A DNA stretch of 10,850 nucleotides, taken from CAYURR01 sp964446745. GTDB taxonomy: Bacteria > Bacillota > Clostridia > Lachnospirales > WQUN01. Each line of letters begins with the position of its first letter. Position 1 is the stretch's first letter. Positions 1 to 7,350 of the stretch are shown here, one piece after another. Below the pieces are notes generated by a model. The model was not told the origin of the DNA, did not search any database, and worked only from the letters and a program-made list of their open reading frames with translations. Where the stretch lies: assembly GCA_964446745.1 (NCBI GenBank), contig CAYURR010000102.1, positions 1 through 10,850 of the forward strand, given 5' to 3'. The position numbers and the translations under genes are program-made.

Positions 1-27
1 CTTACATCTATTTTACACAACGATTCA

Positions 28-56
28 TTGACATTTTACCTATAAGCATGTAGTAT
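28..56 (+). promoter_or_regulatory. Predicted sigmaA-type promoter of the ABC importer operon
   Basis: A perfect -35 box TTGACA (28-33) is followed by exactly 17 bases and a -10-like hexamer TAGTAT (51-56, 4 of 6 consensus positions). It lies about 30 bases before the TTG start of the first permease gene and would give a short leader. No operator or catabolite-response (cre-like) site was recognised around it. The weaker -10 leaves room for an activator, but none is visible here. Confidence 0.5.
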
Positions 57-86
57 TGGATAAATTGTTAATGGAGATGATCATTT

Positions 87-1031
87 TTGCCTAACAGCAC
101 CCGCGCGGCTCAGCGCAGTCGACTAATCAAGCGGATTATTGAGTATCGGGCTTTGTATGTTATGCTCATACCCGCCATCATTTTCTTTATCATCTTTTCA
201 TATCTGCCTATCGCCGCGAGCTTTTTGCTGTCCGTCAAGGACTACAAGTTCAATGCGGGCATATTGGGCAGTCCATTTAACACCGATCTGTTTAAGTATT
301 TCAAATCCTTCTTTTCCTTTTACCAGACACCGCAACTAATCAGAAACACCTTGGTGCTCGGGCTTTTGAAAACCGTCGTCGAGTTCCCGTTCCCTATCAT
401 CCTGGCACTGATGATCAACGAGGTCAGAAGCGATAAGTTCAAGCGCGTGACGCAGACGATATCGTACCTGCCCAATTTCCTGTCCTGGGTCATCGTCGCA
501 ACGATGATGCAGCGCATATTGGCTCCCGAAAACGGTATGTTGAACCAGATCATCGCGTTGTTTGGCGGAGATTCATCCACGTTTTGGATGATGGAACAGG
601 ACGCGTTTTATCCGATCATCTTCATCAGTGATCTATGGAAAAACGTCGGTTGGAGCTCAATCATTTATTTGGCCGCAATCGTCGGCGTTGACCCCGAGCT
701 CTATGACGCGGCACGCATGGACGGCGCGAACAAATGGGGAGAGATATGGCATGTCACGCTGCCGTCGATCCGCGGTACCATCGGATTTTTGTTTATACTC
801 GGCATCGGAGGGCTCGTTTCATCGGGCTTTGATCAGATATTCCTATTACGTACACCCGGTAATATGGCGCTGGCCGACACCCTCGACCTATATATTATCA
901 ATGTAGGCCTTTCGGGTGGGCAATACGGCTACGGCGCGGCCGTCGGCCTCATACAGGGTATCGTCGCACTACTGCTGGTTTTGGGCACCAACTATCTGTC
1001 TAAGAAGTACACCGAAGTAGGGATTTGGTAG
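87..1031 (+). CDS. Carbohydrate ABC transporter permease, LplB/CUT1 type
   Basis: This is an inner-membrane subunit of a binding-protein-dependent sugar or oligosaccharide importer. The 314-residue length is normal for the LplB/YtcP-like permeases of Bacillota. A short basic N-terminus (residues 1-20) precedes a first membrane helix near 22-48, with further hydrophobic segments near 88-110, 128-142, 174-200, 232-246 and 283-300. The cytoplasmic EAA loop that contacts the ATPase is visible at about 204-226, with DAARMDGA and TLP as its core. The FDQIFLLRTP stretch (248-257) also fits the family. Translation starts at TTG: a GGAG (73-76) lies ten bases upstream, and the two nearby ATG codons (71, 77) run into a stop within a few codons. 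It is first in an operon with a binding protein and a second permease, so it probably forms a heterodimer with the latter. The substrate cannot be read from the sequence. Confidence 0.93.
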   Translation: MPNSTRAAQRSRLIKRIIEYRALYVMLIPAIIFFIIFSYLPIAASFLLSVKDYKFNAGILGSPFNTDLFKYFKSFFSFYQTPQLIRNTLVLGLLKTVVEFPFPIILALMINEVRSDKFKRVTQTISYLPNFLSWVIVATMMQRILAPENGMLNQIIALFGGDSSTFWMMEQDAFYPIIFISDLWKNVGWSSIIYLAAIVGVDPELYDAARMDGANKWGEIWHVTLPSIRGTIGFLFILGIGGLVSSGFDQIFLLRTPGNMALADTLDLYIINVGLSGGQYGYGAAVGLIQGIVALLLVLGTNYLSKKYTEVGIW

Positions 1032-1049
1032 TTTCGTTGGGATTTGGTA
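1020..1049 (+). repeat. Short direct repeat at the 3' end of permease 1
   Basis: The 11-base string GGGATTTGGTA occurs at 1020-1030, where it encodes the Gly-Ile-Trp C-terminus and the start of the TAG stop. It occurs again at 1039-1049, just past the stop and in another frame, where it again runs into a stop (TAA). The copies are 19 bases apart start to start. It looks like a small local duplication and no function is evident. Confidence 0.6.
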
Positions 1050-1092
1050 ACATCCAATAAATCATTTCTACAAATACTTAAGGAGGACGTGT

Positions 1093-2868
1093 ATGAAGAA
1101 AATCTTTGCATGTTGTATGGCTGTTATGATGGCAATGGGCCTGTTGTCCGGTTGTTCGGCAAAGAACACCGCTACCACTAGCACCAGCGGCAACACCACG
1201 ACCGAAGCAGCTAAAACAGACACCACCACGGAAACAAAAACCGACGAAACAACGACAGAGACCACGGCATCAGATCAGGACGCTGGAAAGCCCGATACCT
1301 GGATAGCCGATAGGCATTTGGTAGGCCGTTCATTCATCGACGATCAGGGCGAGTCGTTGCCCGGCGATCAGCTCAATAACGACATGATGACCGAGCTGCG
1401 TAACCGCACGGGCATGGATATCGAATGGCAATACACAGCCGGTACGAGCGATCTCGACGTCATGACGACAGCGCTCGCAGCAGGCGACCTGCCTGACTTG
1501 ATTGTATCCTATCTGAACAACTCCTCGAGAAAGGAATTCCCGATACTGATGAAGGGTGCCCGCGAGGGTTTATTTACGGATATCACGCCGCTCATTAAAA
1601 ACACGAAGATATATTCCAAATACTTCGAAGACGGCTACCTGCCTGACGATACCAAAAACGGTGTTATGTGGCGTCCCGAGTTTAACGGCGCAGCCTACTT
1701 TGTACATATGAACATCAAGCGCGTGCCCGAAGCCGACGAATGGAAAGGTCTCGGCGGTATGAAGCTCCAGCGCTCCATAGCCGAGGCATTAAATGTAGAT
1801 ATCAAATCAATAAAGACTCAGGATGATTTTGTCACCCTTCTGCGCAAGATCAAAGAAGGCGGCTTTACAGACAATAACGGCGCACCGGTGTTCCCGCTCG
1901 GACCGCGTATCTGGGGCGGATCGTACTCAGGATCCACGAATGTCATTGAGAATTACAACTTCGGTTCTGCATCGGAGGGCTTTGATTACCTCGACGGCAA
2001 GGTGCAATACGATGTGATGACCGACTATGTGATACAGCAGATTATGTTCTATCGCCAGCTGTTCGCAGAAAAGCTCATCAACCCCGAGTTCTTTACGATG
2101 GACCCGACCCGCGCGGATGAGGCATCCAGAGCCAACTCCTCCGCAGTTATCGCTTCCGCACATGGTCTCGTTGACATGTTCAGAACCGAGGATTACACGA
2201 CACTGTTCCTCCAGAACACCAAGGGCGAGCAGAACGTGTCCTACGAAAGTTATAAGACCGGTTACTGCGTATGGGCGATCCCGTCTACCGCAAAGAACCC
2301 GCAGGAGATCGTGGATTTCCTCGATTATTTGGCAACCTATGAAGGCAAGCTGCTGAATAAATACGGCATCGAGGGCGTGCACTTCGATATAAAGGATGGC
2401 TTCCCCGCTCCTAAGTCCGAATACATGCAGATGGTTAAAGACGGCGAAATGAACAAATTCTACGACACAGGCCTCTGGTCACAAGGATTTATCAGCGATA
2501 CCGATGTCTGGAACGAAAAGGACTTTGGCGAACAGCAATACGGCGCACGACAGGATCCCGATGCCTATGCGTTTTCTTTGAAGCAGTGGAACGAATGGCC
2601 CACTACACGTATATTTGTGGACGGTTTCGGCGGCAGAGGCTTCTTGCAGGATAAGCCCGAGCTCGAAGCAAACCTGAACCCGCTGTTTGCTCAGGCAGAC
2701 GACATCAAGGTCAGCGCAGTATTTGCAAAAACCGATGCAGATGCTATAAAGATCATCGAGAACTATCGCACACAGCTTAAAAACGCAGGCATCGAGGAAT
2801 TCTGCGCATATTTGGATGAGGTGTATACAAAGAACCCGAAGGCTATTAAGTTTATAAACAAGAAGTAG
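1093..2868 (+). CDS. ABC transporter extracellular solute-binding lipoprotein, LplA/LipO type
   Basis: This is the substrate-capturing component of the importer, anchored to the outer face of the membrane. A Lys-Lys N-terminus and a hydrophobic segment lead to the lipobox L18-S19-G20-C21, so the mature protein should begin at a lipidated Cys21. Residues 22-58 form a low-complexity linker with 18 Thr plus Glu, Asp and Lys, likely a flexible tether. The rest (about 65-591) reads as one large two-lobed binding protein of the family paired with LplB/LplC-like permeases, where 500-600 residues is usual. An ideal AGGAGG (1081-1086) precedes the ATG. It sits between two permease genes, and the downstream one starts 12 bases after its stop. 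The family is generally linked to uptake of oligosaccharides or sugar-like compounds, but the specific ligand is unknown. No ATPase gene accompanies it in this window. Confidence 0.93.
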   Translation: MKKIFACCMAVMMAMGLLSGCSAKNTATTSTSGNTTTEAAKTDTTTETKTDETTTETTASDQDAGKPDTWIADRHLVGRSFIDDQGESLPGDQLNNDMMTELRNRTGMDIEWQYTAGTSDLDVMTTALAAGDLPDLIVSYLNNSSRKEFPILMKGAREGLFTDITPLIKNTKIYSKYFEDGYLPDDTKNGVMWRPEFNGAAYFVHMNIKRVPEADEWKGLGGMKLQRSIAEALNVDIKSIKTQDDFVTLLRKIKEGGFTDNNGAPVFPLGPRIWGGSYSGSTNVIENYNFGSASEGFDYLDGKVQYDVMTDYVIQQIMFYRQLFAEKLINPEFFTMDPTRADEASRANSSAVIASAHGLVDMFRTEDYTTLFLQNTKGEQNVSYESYKTGYCVWAIPSTAKNPQEIVDFLDYLATYEGKLLNKYGIEGVHFDIKDGFPAPKSEYMQMVKDGEMNKFYDTGLWSQGFISDTDVWNEKDFGEQQYGARQDPDAYAFSLKQWNEWPTTRIFVDGFGGRGFLQDKPELEANLNPLFAQADDIKVSAVFAKTDADAIKIIENYRTQLKNAGIEEFCAYLDEVYTKNPKAIKFINKK

Positions 2869-2880
2869 GGGCTGGTTCTG

Positions 2881-3789
2881 ATGTCTGAAAAATCAATGGG
2901 AACAGGCAAGTCCATCTCGTATGATATCTTCTATATCGTGATCGTCATTCTGCTCTCTGTGTTTTCAGTGACGATTATCCTGCCGTTTCTAAATGTCATC
3001 GCGCTGTCCTTTAACGGCGGTAAGGATGCAACGGGTGGCGGTGTTTGGTTTTGGCCGCGTTCCTTTACGCTGAATAACTATATCGAGGTGTTTAAGGACC
3101 CGTCGATCATCACCGGTTATAAGATCACAATCGCTCGTACGGTCATCGGTACAGCCCTCAGCGTGCTCTTGACTGCAATGGCTGCGTTCGCGTTGAAGTT
3201 TAAGGAGCTGCCTGGGCACAAGTTTTTCACGACGATCGTGGTCGTCACGATGTTATTCGGCGGCAACATCATCGCAAACTACATCGTCAGAAAGGAACTT
3301 GGGCTGCTGAACAGCTTTCTGGTTTACATCATCCCGGGCCTATACAGCGCATGGAATATCATATTGATGCGGTCGTTCTTTGAAACCTTGGGTAACAGCC
3401 TCGAGGAATCCGCCAAGATTGACGGGTGCGGATATTTCCGCATATTCTTCCAGATCGTGTTACCGCTGAGCGCGCCTGTTGTCGCCGTAATAGCGCTCTA
3501 CAACGGTGTCGGGCACTGGAGTGACTGGTATACCGGCGTATTCTACATACAGAAAAGGGAGCTAAGACCAATAGCATCGATACTACAAGAGATGCTCACA
3601 CGTCAGCTCAGGCTCAAAAACATCGTAGTCAACAACGCTCAGGCCGCACGAGCCGCTCAAAACATGGTCACAGGCGATTCTTTAAAGATGTCGACTGTCG
3701 TAATCACGATGTTCCCGATTATGTGCATATATCCGTTTATACAGAAGTATTTTACGAAGGGTATAATGGTTGGAGCATTAAAGGGATAA
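2881..3789 (+). CDS. Carbohydrate ABC transporter permease, LplC/YtcP type (second subunit)
   Basis: This is the second membrane subunit of the importer, predicted to pair with the permease encoded at 87-1031. It has 302 residues with membrane segments near 15-42, 84-106, 115-133, 145-163, 197-210 and 270-286. The EAA loop lies at about 174-195, with EESAKIDG followed by FRIFFQIVLP. Cys183 stands where many relatives have Ala after the DG pair. The C-terminus, YPFIQKYFTKGIMVGALKG (284-302), is a hallmark of this subfamily. The ATG follows the binding-protein stop by 12 bases, and a GGGG at 2868-2871 can serve as its ribosome binding site, so the three genes are almost certainly co-transcribed. 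In the related Lpl/Ytc systems of Bacillota the ATPase is commonly supplied from another locus, which fits its absence here. Confidence 0.93.
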   Translation: MSEKSMGTGKSISYDIFYIVIVILLSVFSVTIILPFLNVIALSFNGGKDATGGGVWFWPRSFTLNNYIEVFKDPSIITGYKITIARTVIGTALSVLLTAMAAFALKFKELPGHKFFTTIVVVTMLFGGNIIANYIVRKELGLLNSFLVYIIPGLYSAWNIILMRSFFETLGNSLEESAKIDGCGYFRIFFQIVLPLSAPVVAVIALYNGVGHWSDWYTGVFYIQKRELRPIASILQEMLTRQLRLKNIVVNNAQAARAAQNMVTGDSLKMSTVVITMFPIMCIYPFIQKYFTKGIMVGALKG

Positions 3790-3796
3790 TTAAAAG

Positions 3797-3880
3797 AAGC
3801 TGTTGTAAAAAGAAAAACATACCACGGACTTACACATATTTTTATTCCGTGGTAAAATGTTTTTATTTTACAATAGCTTC
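3797..3880 (+). terminator. Long imperfect inverted repeat, probable terminator of the importer operon
   Basis: Starting 8 bases after the second permease stop, a left arm (3797-3827) can pair with a right arm (3847-3880) around a loop of about 19 bases. The G+C-rich core is TACCACGG (3820-3827) against CCGTGGTA (3847-3854). Outside it, an A-rich run pairs with a T-rich run (3860-3869). The outermost GAAGCT pairs with AGCTTC, with one G-U-compatible position and small bulges. An A-tract, stem and T-tract fit a bidirectional Rho-independent terminator, although the core stem is separated from the main T run by AAAATG. Arms longer than 30 bases are more than a terminator needs, so a small mobile repeat or an mRNA-stabilising stem is an alternative. 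Confidence 0.6.
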
Positions 3881-3911
3881 GTTTATATTGATTACATGGA
3901 GGTATGTATTT

Positions 3912-6497
3912 ATGAAATCCCTATCCGGCAAAAGACAAAATATTGCAACAAAACTCACCGTGGTCATCGTGCTGGGTCTTTTCGTTATATTCTTCGCTCT
4001 AACCATCCTGATAACAAACTTTATCCGAGCCGAGCTCAGAAAAAATCAGATGAGTATTATCTCCTTGCTTGCTGAAGACAATGCAAACACCGCTAAAGGG
4101 CTCATGCAAACCTCCTTGGATAAGCAATCGATTTTGATCAACTCAATATTCATTATCGAGCACGGCGACCCATGGGAGAGGGTTCCCAGTTTAACCGAGC
4201 TCATGTCACAGGCCAAAAAGGGCGAGTCGAGTTTGCTGAGTATATTTTACATTTCCAGCAAGGACGCAGAGGCTCCTGATGGATTTACTGTATATGCCAC
4301 AAATGGCAGCACTAACTCCGCCGACAACCAAACAGATTTTTTAAGCGCAGAGGCTTATGCCGATATTGAAAAGAATAAAAACATGGCCATACTCGATCCT
4401 CACAAAAAAATGATCGACGGTAAGGAGCATTTGGTTATTACCGTACTGCAGCCGTTGCTTGATGATAGCGGTAACTGTCTCGGCGTTATCGGTAGCGATG
4501 TGGATACCGCACTGTTAAATTCCATTGAATATAATACGGGTGGTTATAAGACCTTCGTCAATTCAATCGTCTGTGGGCACCAAACCTACATAATAAACAC
4601 AAAGGACCCCTCTGCCATCGGCAAGAAGTTTATAGACGCAACACGCAGCAAAAACCCACAGATGATTTTGTCTGTGGTCGAGGATAAGGCAATAAAAACC
4701 TTCGTCGATGAATCTAAGGACGGAACAAAAGAATACAGGGCGTGTGTTCCATTTTATGTAGGCACATCAAAAACGGTCTGGATGAGCATTACAAGCATCC
4801 AAGAGGAAGAGGTATACGCCCCTATAAGGATATTCAACTACACCATCGTTGCATTTTGCGTGTTATCGTTGATTGTGTTTGCTGTGCTTACATCCTTTAT
4901 ATTAAAGAAGGCCTTGAAGCCACTGAATGAGCTGGAGCATGCCGCATTGGAAATAGCCTCAGGCAATTTTAACGTCGACCTAAAGGTAAGGTCAAACGAT
5001 GAAATAGGAAAACTCACCGCATCGTTTGCCAACCTACGTGATACATTTATTCACCTTTTAGAAAATATAAACGTCGCCTCAGTCGAATTAAAACAAAATG
5101 GCGACCTTGATGCGCGCATCGACGAAAGCGGCTTTTCGGGAGAGTACTTATCTACCGCAAAGGCCGTCAACGGCATTATAAAGTCAAACGCTGATGAACT
5201 GCGCGTATTGCTCGATGCCTACGAACAGGTGGGCAGCGGCAACTTTAGCTACGAGCTCATGCAGTTTCCGGGCAAAAAATCTATAGCCAATCGGAGCTTT
5301 GACAAGCTTAAAGGGAATCTGAAATCCGTAAATGATGATGTTAACGCGCTGATAAACGACGCTGTAGAGGGTCGGTTAGACGCACGGGCAGATGAGCATA
5401 AATACGAGGGTGACTGGAGAAAACTCACCAAGGGGTTAAATACCCTTTTACAGGCTGTCAACGAGCCTATCGACGAAGCCAACGCCGTATTAGCCCAGCT
5501 ATCTGCGGGCAATTTCTCCGTGTCGATCAATAAAGACTACAAGGGCAGCTTTGGCATCATGATGAGGGCCTTTGATACAATGGTTACCTCCATCGGCTCG
5601 TATATCAATGAGATAACCGATGTATTGGATACGATATCCCAGTCCGATTTGCACAAGAATATTTCGCGTGAGTATATGGGGCAATTCGGCATGATAAAGG
5701 ATTCCATTAACAAGATAACCCTTACACTGCGCGATACCATATCGGAGATACGCGGCTCTGCAGACCATGTACTGTCCGGTGCCAAGCAGATATCCGAAAC
5801 CTCCGTCAGCTTAGCGAACGGTGCCTCCAACCAAGCCAGCGCGGTAGAAGAGCTTAATGCCTCCATCAGCATCATCAACGAGCAGATCCATGAGAGCTCC
5901 GGCAAGACCAAGGAGGCCGATGATCTGTCGCAAAAGTCTATAATCAACGCAAAGAGCGGCAGCGAGGAAATGGATAAGATGCTTCAGTCCATGACCGAAA
6001 TTAAACATGCCTCGGATAATATTTACAAGATCATTAACGTTATTGACGACATTGCATTCCAGACAAACTTATTAGCATTAAATGCAGCCGTAGAGGCGGC
6101 CCGAGCAGGTGAGCAAGGTAAAGGCTTTGCGGTAGTGTCCGAGGAGGTACGCTCCCTTGCAGGCAGAAGCCAGAAGGCTGCATCTGAGACCTCCGCGCTC
6201 ATCGAGGATACCATCAAAAAGATAAACAGCGGTATGGAAACAGCCGCCTTAACCTCAGAAGCCTTTAAGGCCATCATCGACGATATCGACCTGATATCCA
6301 AAATAATAAACGGGATATACAAGTCAACCAAGGAACAAGCCGACGGTATCACCCAGATAAACACCGGGGTCAATCAGATCTCTGATGTCGTGCAGACAAA
6401 CTCCGCCACGAGCCAAGAGAGCGCCGCCGCAAGTATGCAATTGTCCACACAAGCAAACCTACTCAGCGAATTGGTCGCGCGATTTAAGCTTCGGTAA
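3912..6497 (+). CDS. Methyl-accepting chemotaxis protein with Cache sensor and poly-HAMP array
   Basis: This is a transmembrane chemoreceptor that would control CheA through CheW. I chose the ATG at 3912, giving 861 residues. It has a GGAGG at 3898-3902, whereas the frame open further upstream runs through the inverted repeat and the previous gene. A first membrane helix (about 13-38) is followed by an extracellular region (about 39-305) resembling a dCache domain, including PLLDDSGNCLGVIGSDVD near 181-198. A second membrane helix lies at about 309-331. A HAMP domain follows at about 332-385, then further HAMP-like repeats up to about 606. The signalling domain (607-861) has the hairpin tip near 712-750 (IAFQTNLLALNAAVEAARAG), a methylation-like segment at 638-652 and its partner near 833-850. 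By my count each arm is about 18 heptads, similar to the 36H class. No CheR-binding pentapeptide is present. The ligand is unknown. Proximity suggests a link with the importer's substrate. Confidence 0.94.
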   Translation: MKSLSGKRQNIATKLTVVIVLGLFVIFFALTILITNFIRAELRKNQMSIISLLAEDNANTAKGLMQTSLDKQSILINSIFIIEHGDPWERVPSLTELMSQAKKGESSLLSIFYISSKDAEAPDGFTVYATNGSTNSADNQTDFLSAEAYADIEKNKNMAILDPHKKMIDGKEHLVITVLQPLLDDSGNCLGVIGSDVDTALLNSIEYNTGGYKTFVNSIVCGHQTYIINTKDPSAIGKKFIDATRSKNPQMILSVVEDKAIKTFVDESKDGTKEYRACVPFYVGTSKTVWMSITSIQEEEVYAPIRIFNYTIVAFCVLSLIVFAVLTSFILKKALKPLNELEHAALEIASGNFNVDLKVRSNDEIGKLTASFANLRDTFIHLLENINVASVELKQNGDLDARIDESGFSGEYLSTAKAVNGIIKSNADELRVLLDAYEQVGSGNFSYELMQFPGKKSIANRSFDKLKGNLKSVNDDVNALINDAVEGRLDARADEHKYEGDWRKLTKGLNTLLQAVNEPIDEANAVLAQLSAGNFSVSINKDYKGSFGIMMRAFDTMVTSIGSYINEITDVLDTISQSDLHKNISREYMGQFGMIKDSINKITLTLRDTISEIRGSADHVLSGAKQISETSVSLANGASNQASAVEELNASISIINEQIHESSGKTKEADDLSQKSIINAKSGSEEMDKMLQSMTEIKHASDNIYKIINVIDDIAFQTNLLALNAAVEAARAGEQGKGFAVVSEEVRSLAGRSQKAASETSALIEDTIKKINSGMETAALTSEAFKAIIDDIDLISKIINGIYKSTKEQADGITQINTGVNQISDVVQTNSATSQESAAASMQLSTQANLLSELVARFKLR

Positions 6498-7254
6498 CTA
6501 GCTGCGCGACCCATTGCGCCTTCTTGTATGCCTCCGCCAAGTACGCCTCAGGGCTCACATCCGCAAATCTCGGCGAGGATATACGCGAAACCTCCAACGA
6601 TATCGCACCGTTATAGCCACTGCGCTTTAATCGACGTGCGATATCGTTCCAATCTATAGCCCCATCCCCGGGCAGCTTATGCTGATCCGCTATACCGTTA
6701 TTGTCATGCAGATGCAACACAACCAGCCTATCTGCGTGCTTCGATAACAGGTCCTCCCCCTTCGAAAAGATATTCTCATGCCCGCTGTCATAACAGAACT
6801 GCAGCTTGTCCGACTGTATGCGCTCGTACACATAATCTATGTAGGCGGGTCGTTTGAGGTTTTCTAGCGCTATAATTATATTATTGCGCTCCGCGAGCTC
6901 AGTGACGCGCTTCAGTCGCTCTATACCCAATATGCTTGGCTCCGGCGGGTTATCCCCACCCGACAGATGTACTACCATAACCGGTATACTATAATCCGCG
7001 CACGCCCGGACGGCATCGAGGTATCTGTTCAATATCCCCTCCGATTCCGGCTCATCAGTCCACAACGCATTGGTATTTTCATAATCTGTGTGCAGATTCT
7101 CCACAAACATGCCCATGCGCCGTGCCATATCGGGCACTATCTCCTGATCCCCCGCCCATATCGATATATTATCAAACCCCGCATCTGCGATTAACCGTAC
7201 ACGCTCCTCTATCGGCATTTCGTAACCAAACCAATCAAATATTCCTAACTTCAT
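6484..7254 (-). CDS. Sugar phosphate isomerase/epimerase-like protein (xylose isomerase-like TIM barrel)
   Basis: This is a 256-residue protein of the AP-endonuclease-2/xylose-isomerase-like TIM-barrel superfamily, whose members use divalent metals to isomerise or epimerise sugars, cyclitols or related compounds. Visible signatures are ALENLKRP with the likely metal ligand Glu131, FCYDSGHE with Asp156 and His159, LHLHDN with His181/His183, GDGAIDW (196-202) and the final ISLEVS with Glu221. The length is typical and the ligand set looks complete, so it is probably active. The substrate cannot be assigned. An AAAGG on the minus strand (7265-7269) sits ten bases before the ATG. Its 3' end overlaps the receptor gene by 14 bases (6484-6497), so the two are transcribed towards each other with no room for a separate terminator. 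It starts divergently from metG. Location next to a sugar-type importer suggests catabolism of the imported compound, as inference only. Confidence 0.9.
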   Translation of the reverse strand: MKLGIFDWFGYEMPIEERVRLIADAGFDNISIWAGDQEIVPDMARRMGMFVENLHTDYENTNALWTDEPESEGILNRYLDAVRACADYSIPVMVVHLSGGDNPPEPSILGIERLKRVTELAERNNIIIALENLKRPAYIDYVYERIQSDKLQFCYDSGHENIFSKGEDLLSKHADRLVVLHLHDNNGIADQHKLPGDGAIDWNDIARRLKRSGYNGAISLEVSRISSPRFADVSPEAYLAEAYKKAQWVAQLVTEA

Positions 7255-7282
7255 TTAAGCTCTACCTTTCATATCCATAGTT

Positions 7283-7311
7283 TTGACAAATAACATATAA
7301 AAGGATATTAT
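7283..7311 (+). promoter_or_regulatory. Strong predicted sigmaA promoter of metG-tatD
   Basis: A perfect TTGACA (7283-7288), a 17-base spacer and TATTAT (7306-7311, 5 of 6 consensus positions) lie about 40 bases before the metG ATG. This is close to an ideal vegetative promoter. The predicted leader is only about 33 bases, too short for a T-box or SAM riboswitch, so constitutive expression is likely. The -10 overlaps a weaker promoter candidate on the opposite strand. Confidence 0.75.
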
Positions 7312-7334
7312 CATAGAAATGTTCTTAGAATCAA
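7307..7334 (-). promoter_or_regulatory. Candidate promoter for the isomerase gene, overlapping the metG promoter
   Basis: Read on the minus strand, TTGATT (7334-7329) is followed by 16 bases and GATAAT (7312-7307), 4 and 5 matches to the -35 and -10 consensus. Its position about 50 bases before the isomerase ATG is reasonable. Its -10 occupies almost the same base pairs as the metG -10, so the two promoters could compete for polymerase. Evidence is sequence match only. Confidence 0.35.
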
Positions 7335-7350
7335 ATGAAAGGATTTTACA

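Noticed and set aside
1068..1265. Valine/serine-rich minus-strand frame
   Set aside because: It is the antisense shadow of the Thr-rich linker and signal peptide of the binding lipoprotein.
3853..3895. Possible promoter for the chemoreceptor gene (TATATT at 3884-3889)
   Set aside because: No acceptable -35 box lies 16-18 bases upstream and no sigma28-like CCGATA element is present.
3723..3911. N-terminal extension of the chemoreceptor by 63 residues
   Set aside because: It would overlap permease 2 and translate through the inverted repeat. The ATG at 3912 has a strong GGAGG and gives the expected short N-terminus before membrane helix 1.
5499..6373. Several minus-strand open frames of 65-136 residues
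   Set aside because: All lie opposite the chemoreceptor HAMP and signalling coding sequence, without ribosome binding sites or known motifs.
7255..7350. T-box or SAM-responsive leader before metG
   Set aside because: The gap is only 96 bases, the predicted leader about 33 bases, and no T-box sequence or terminator/antiterminator pair is visible.
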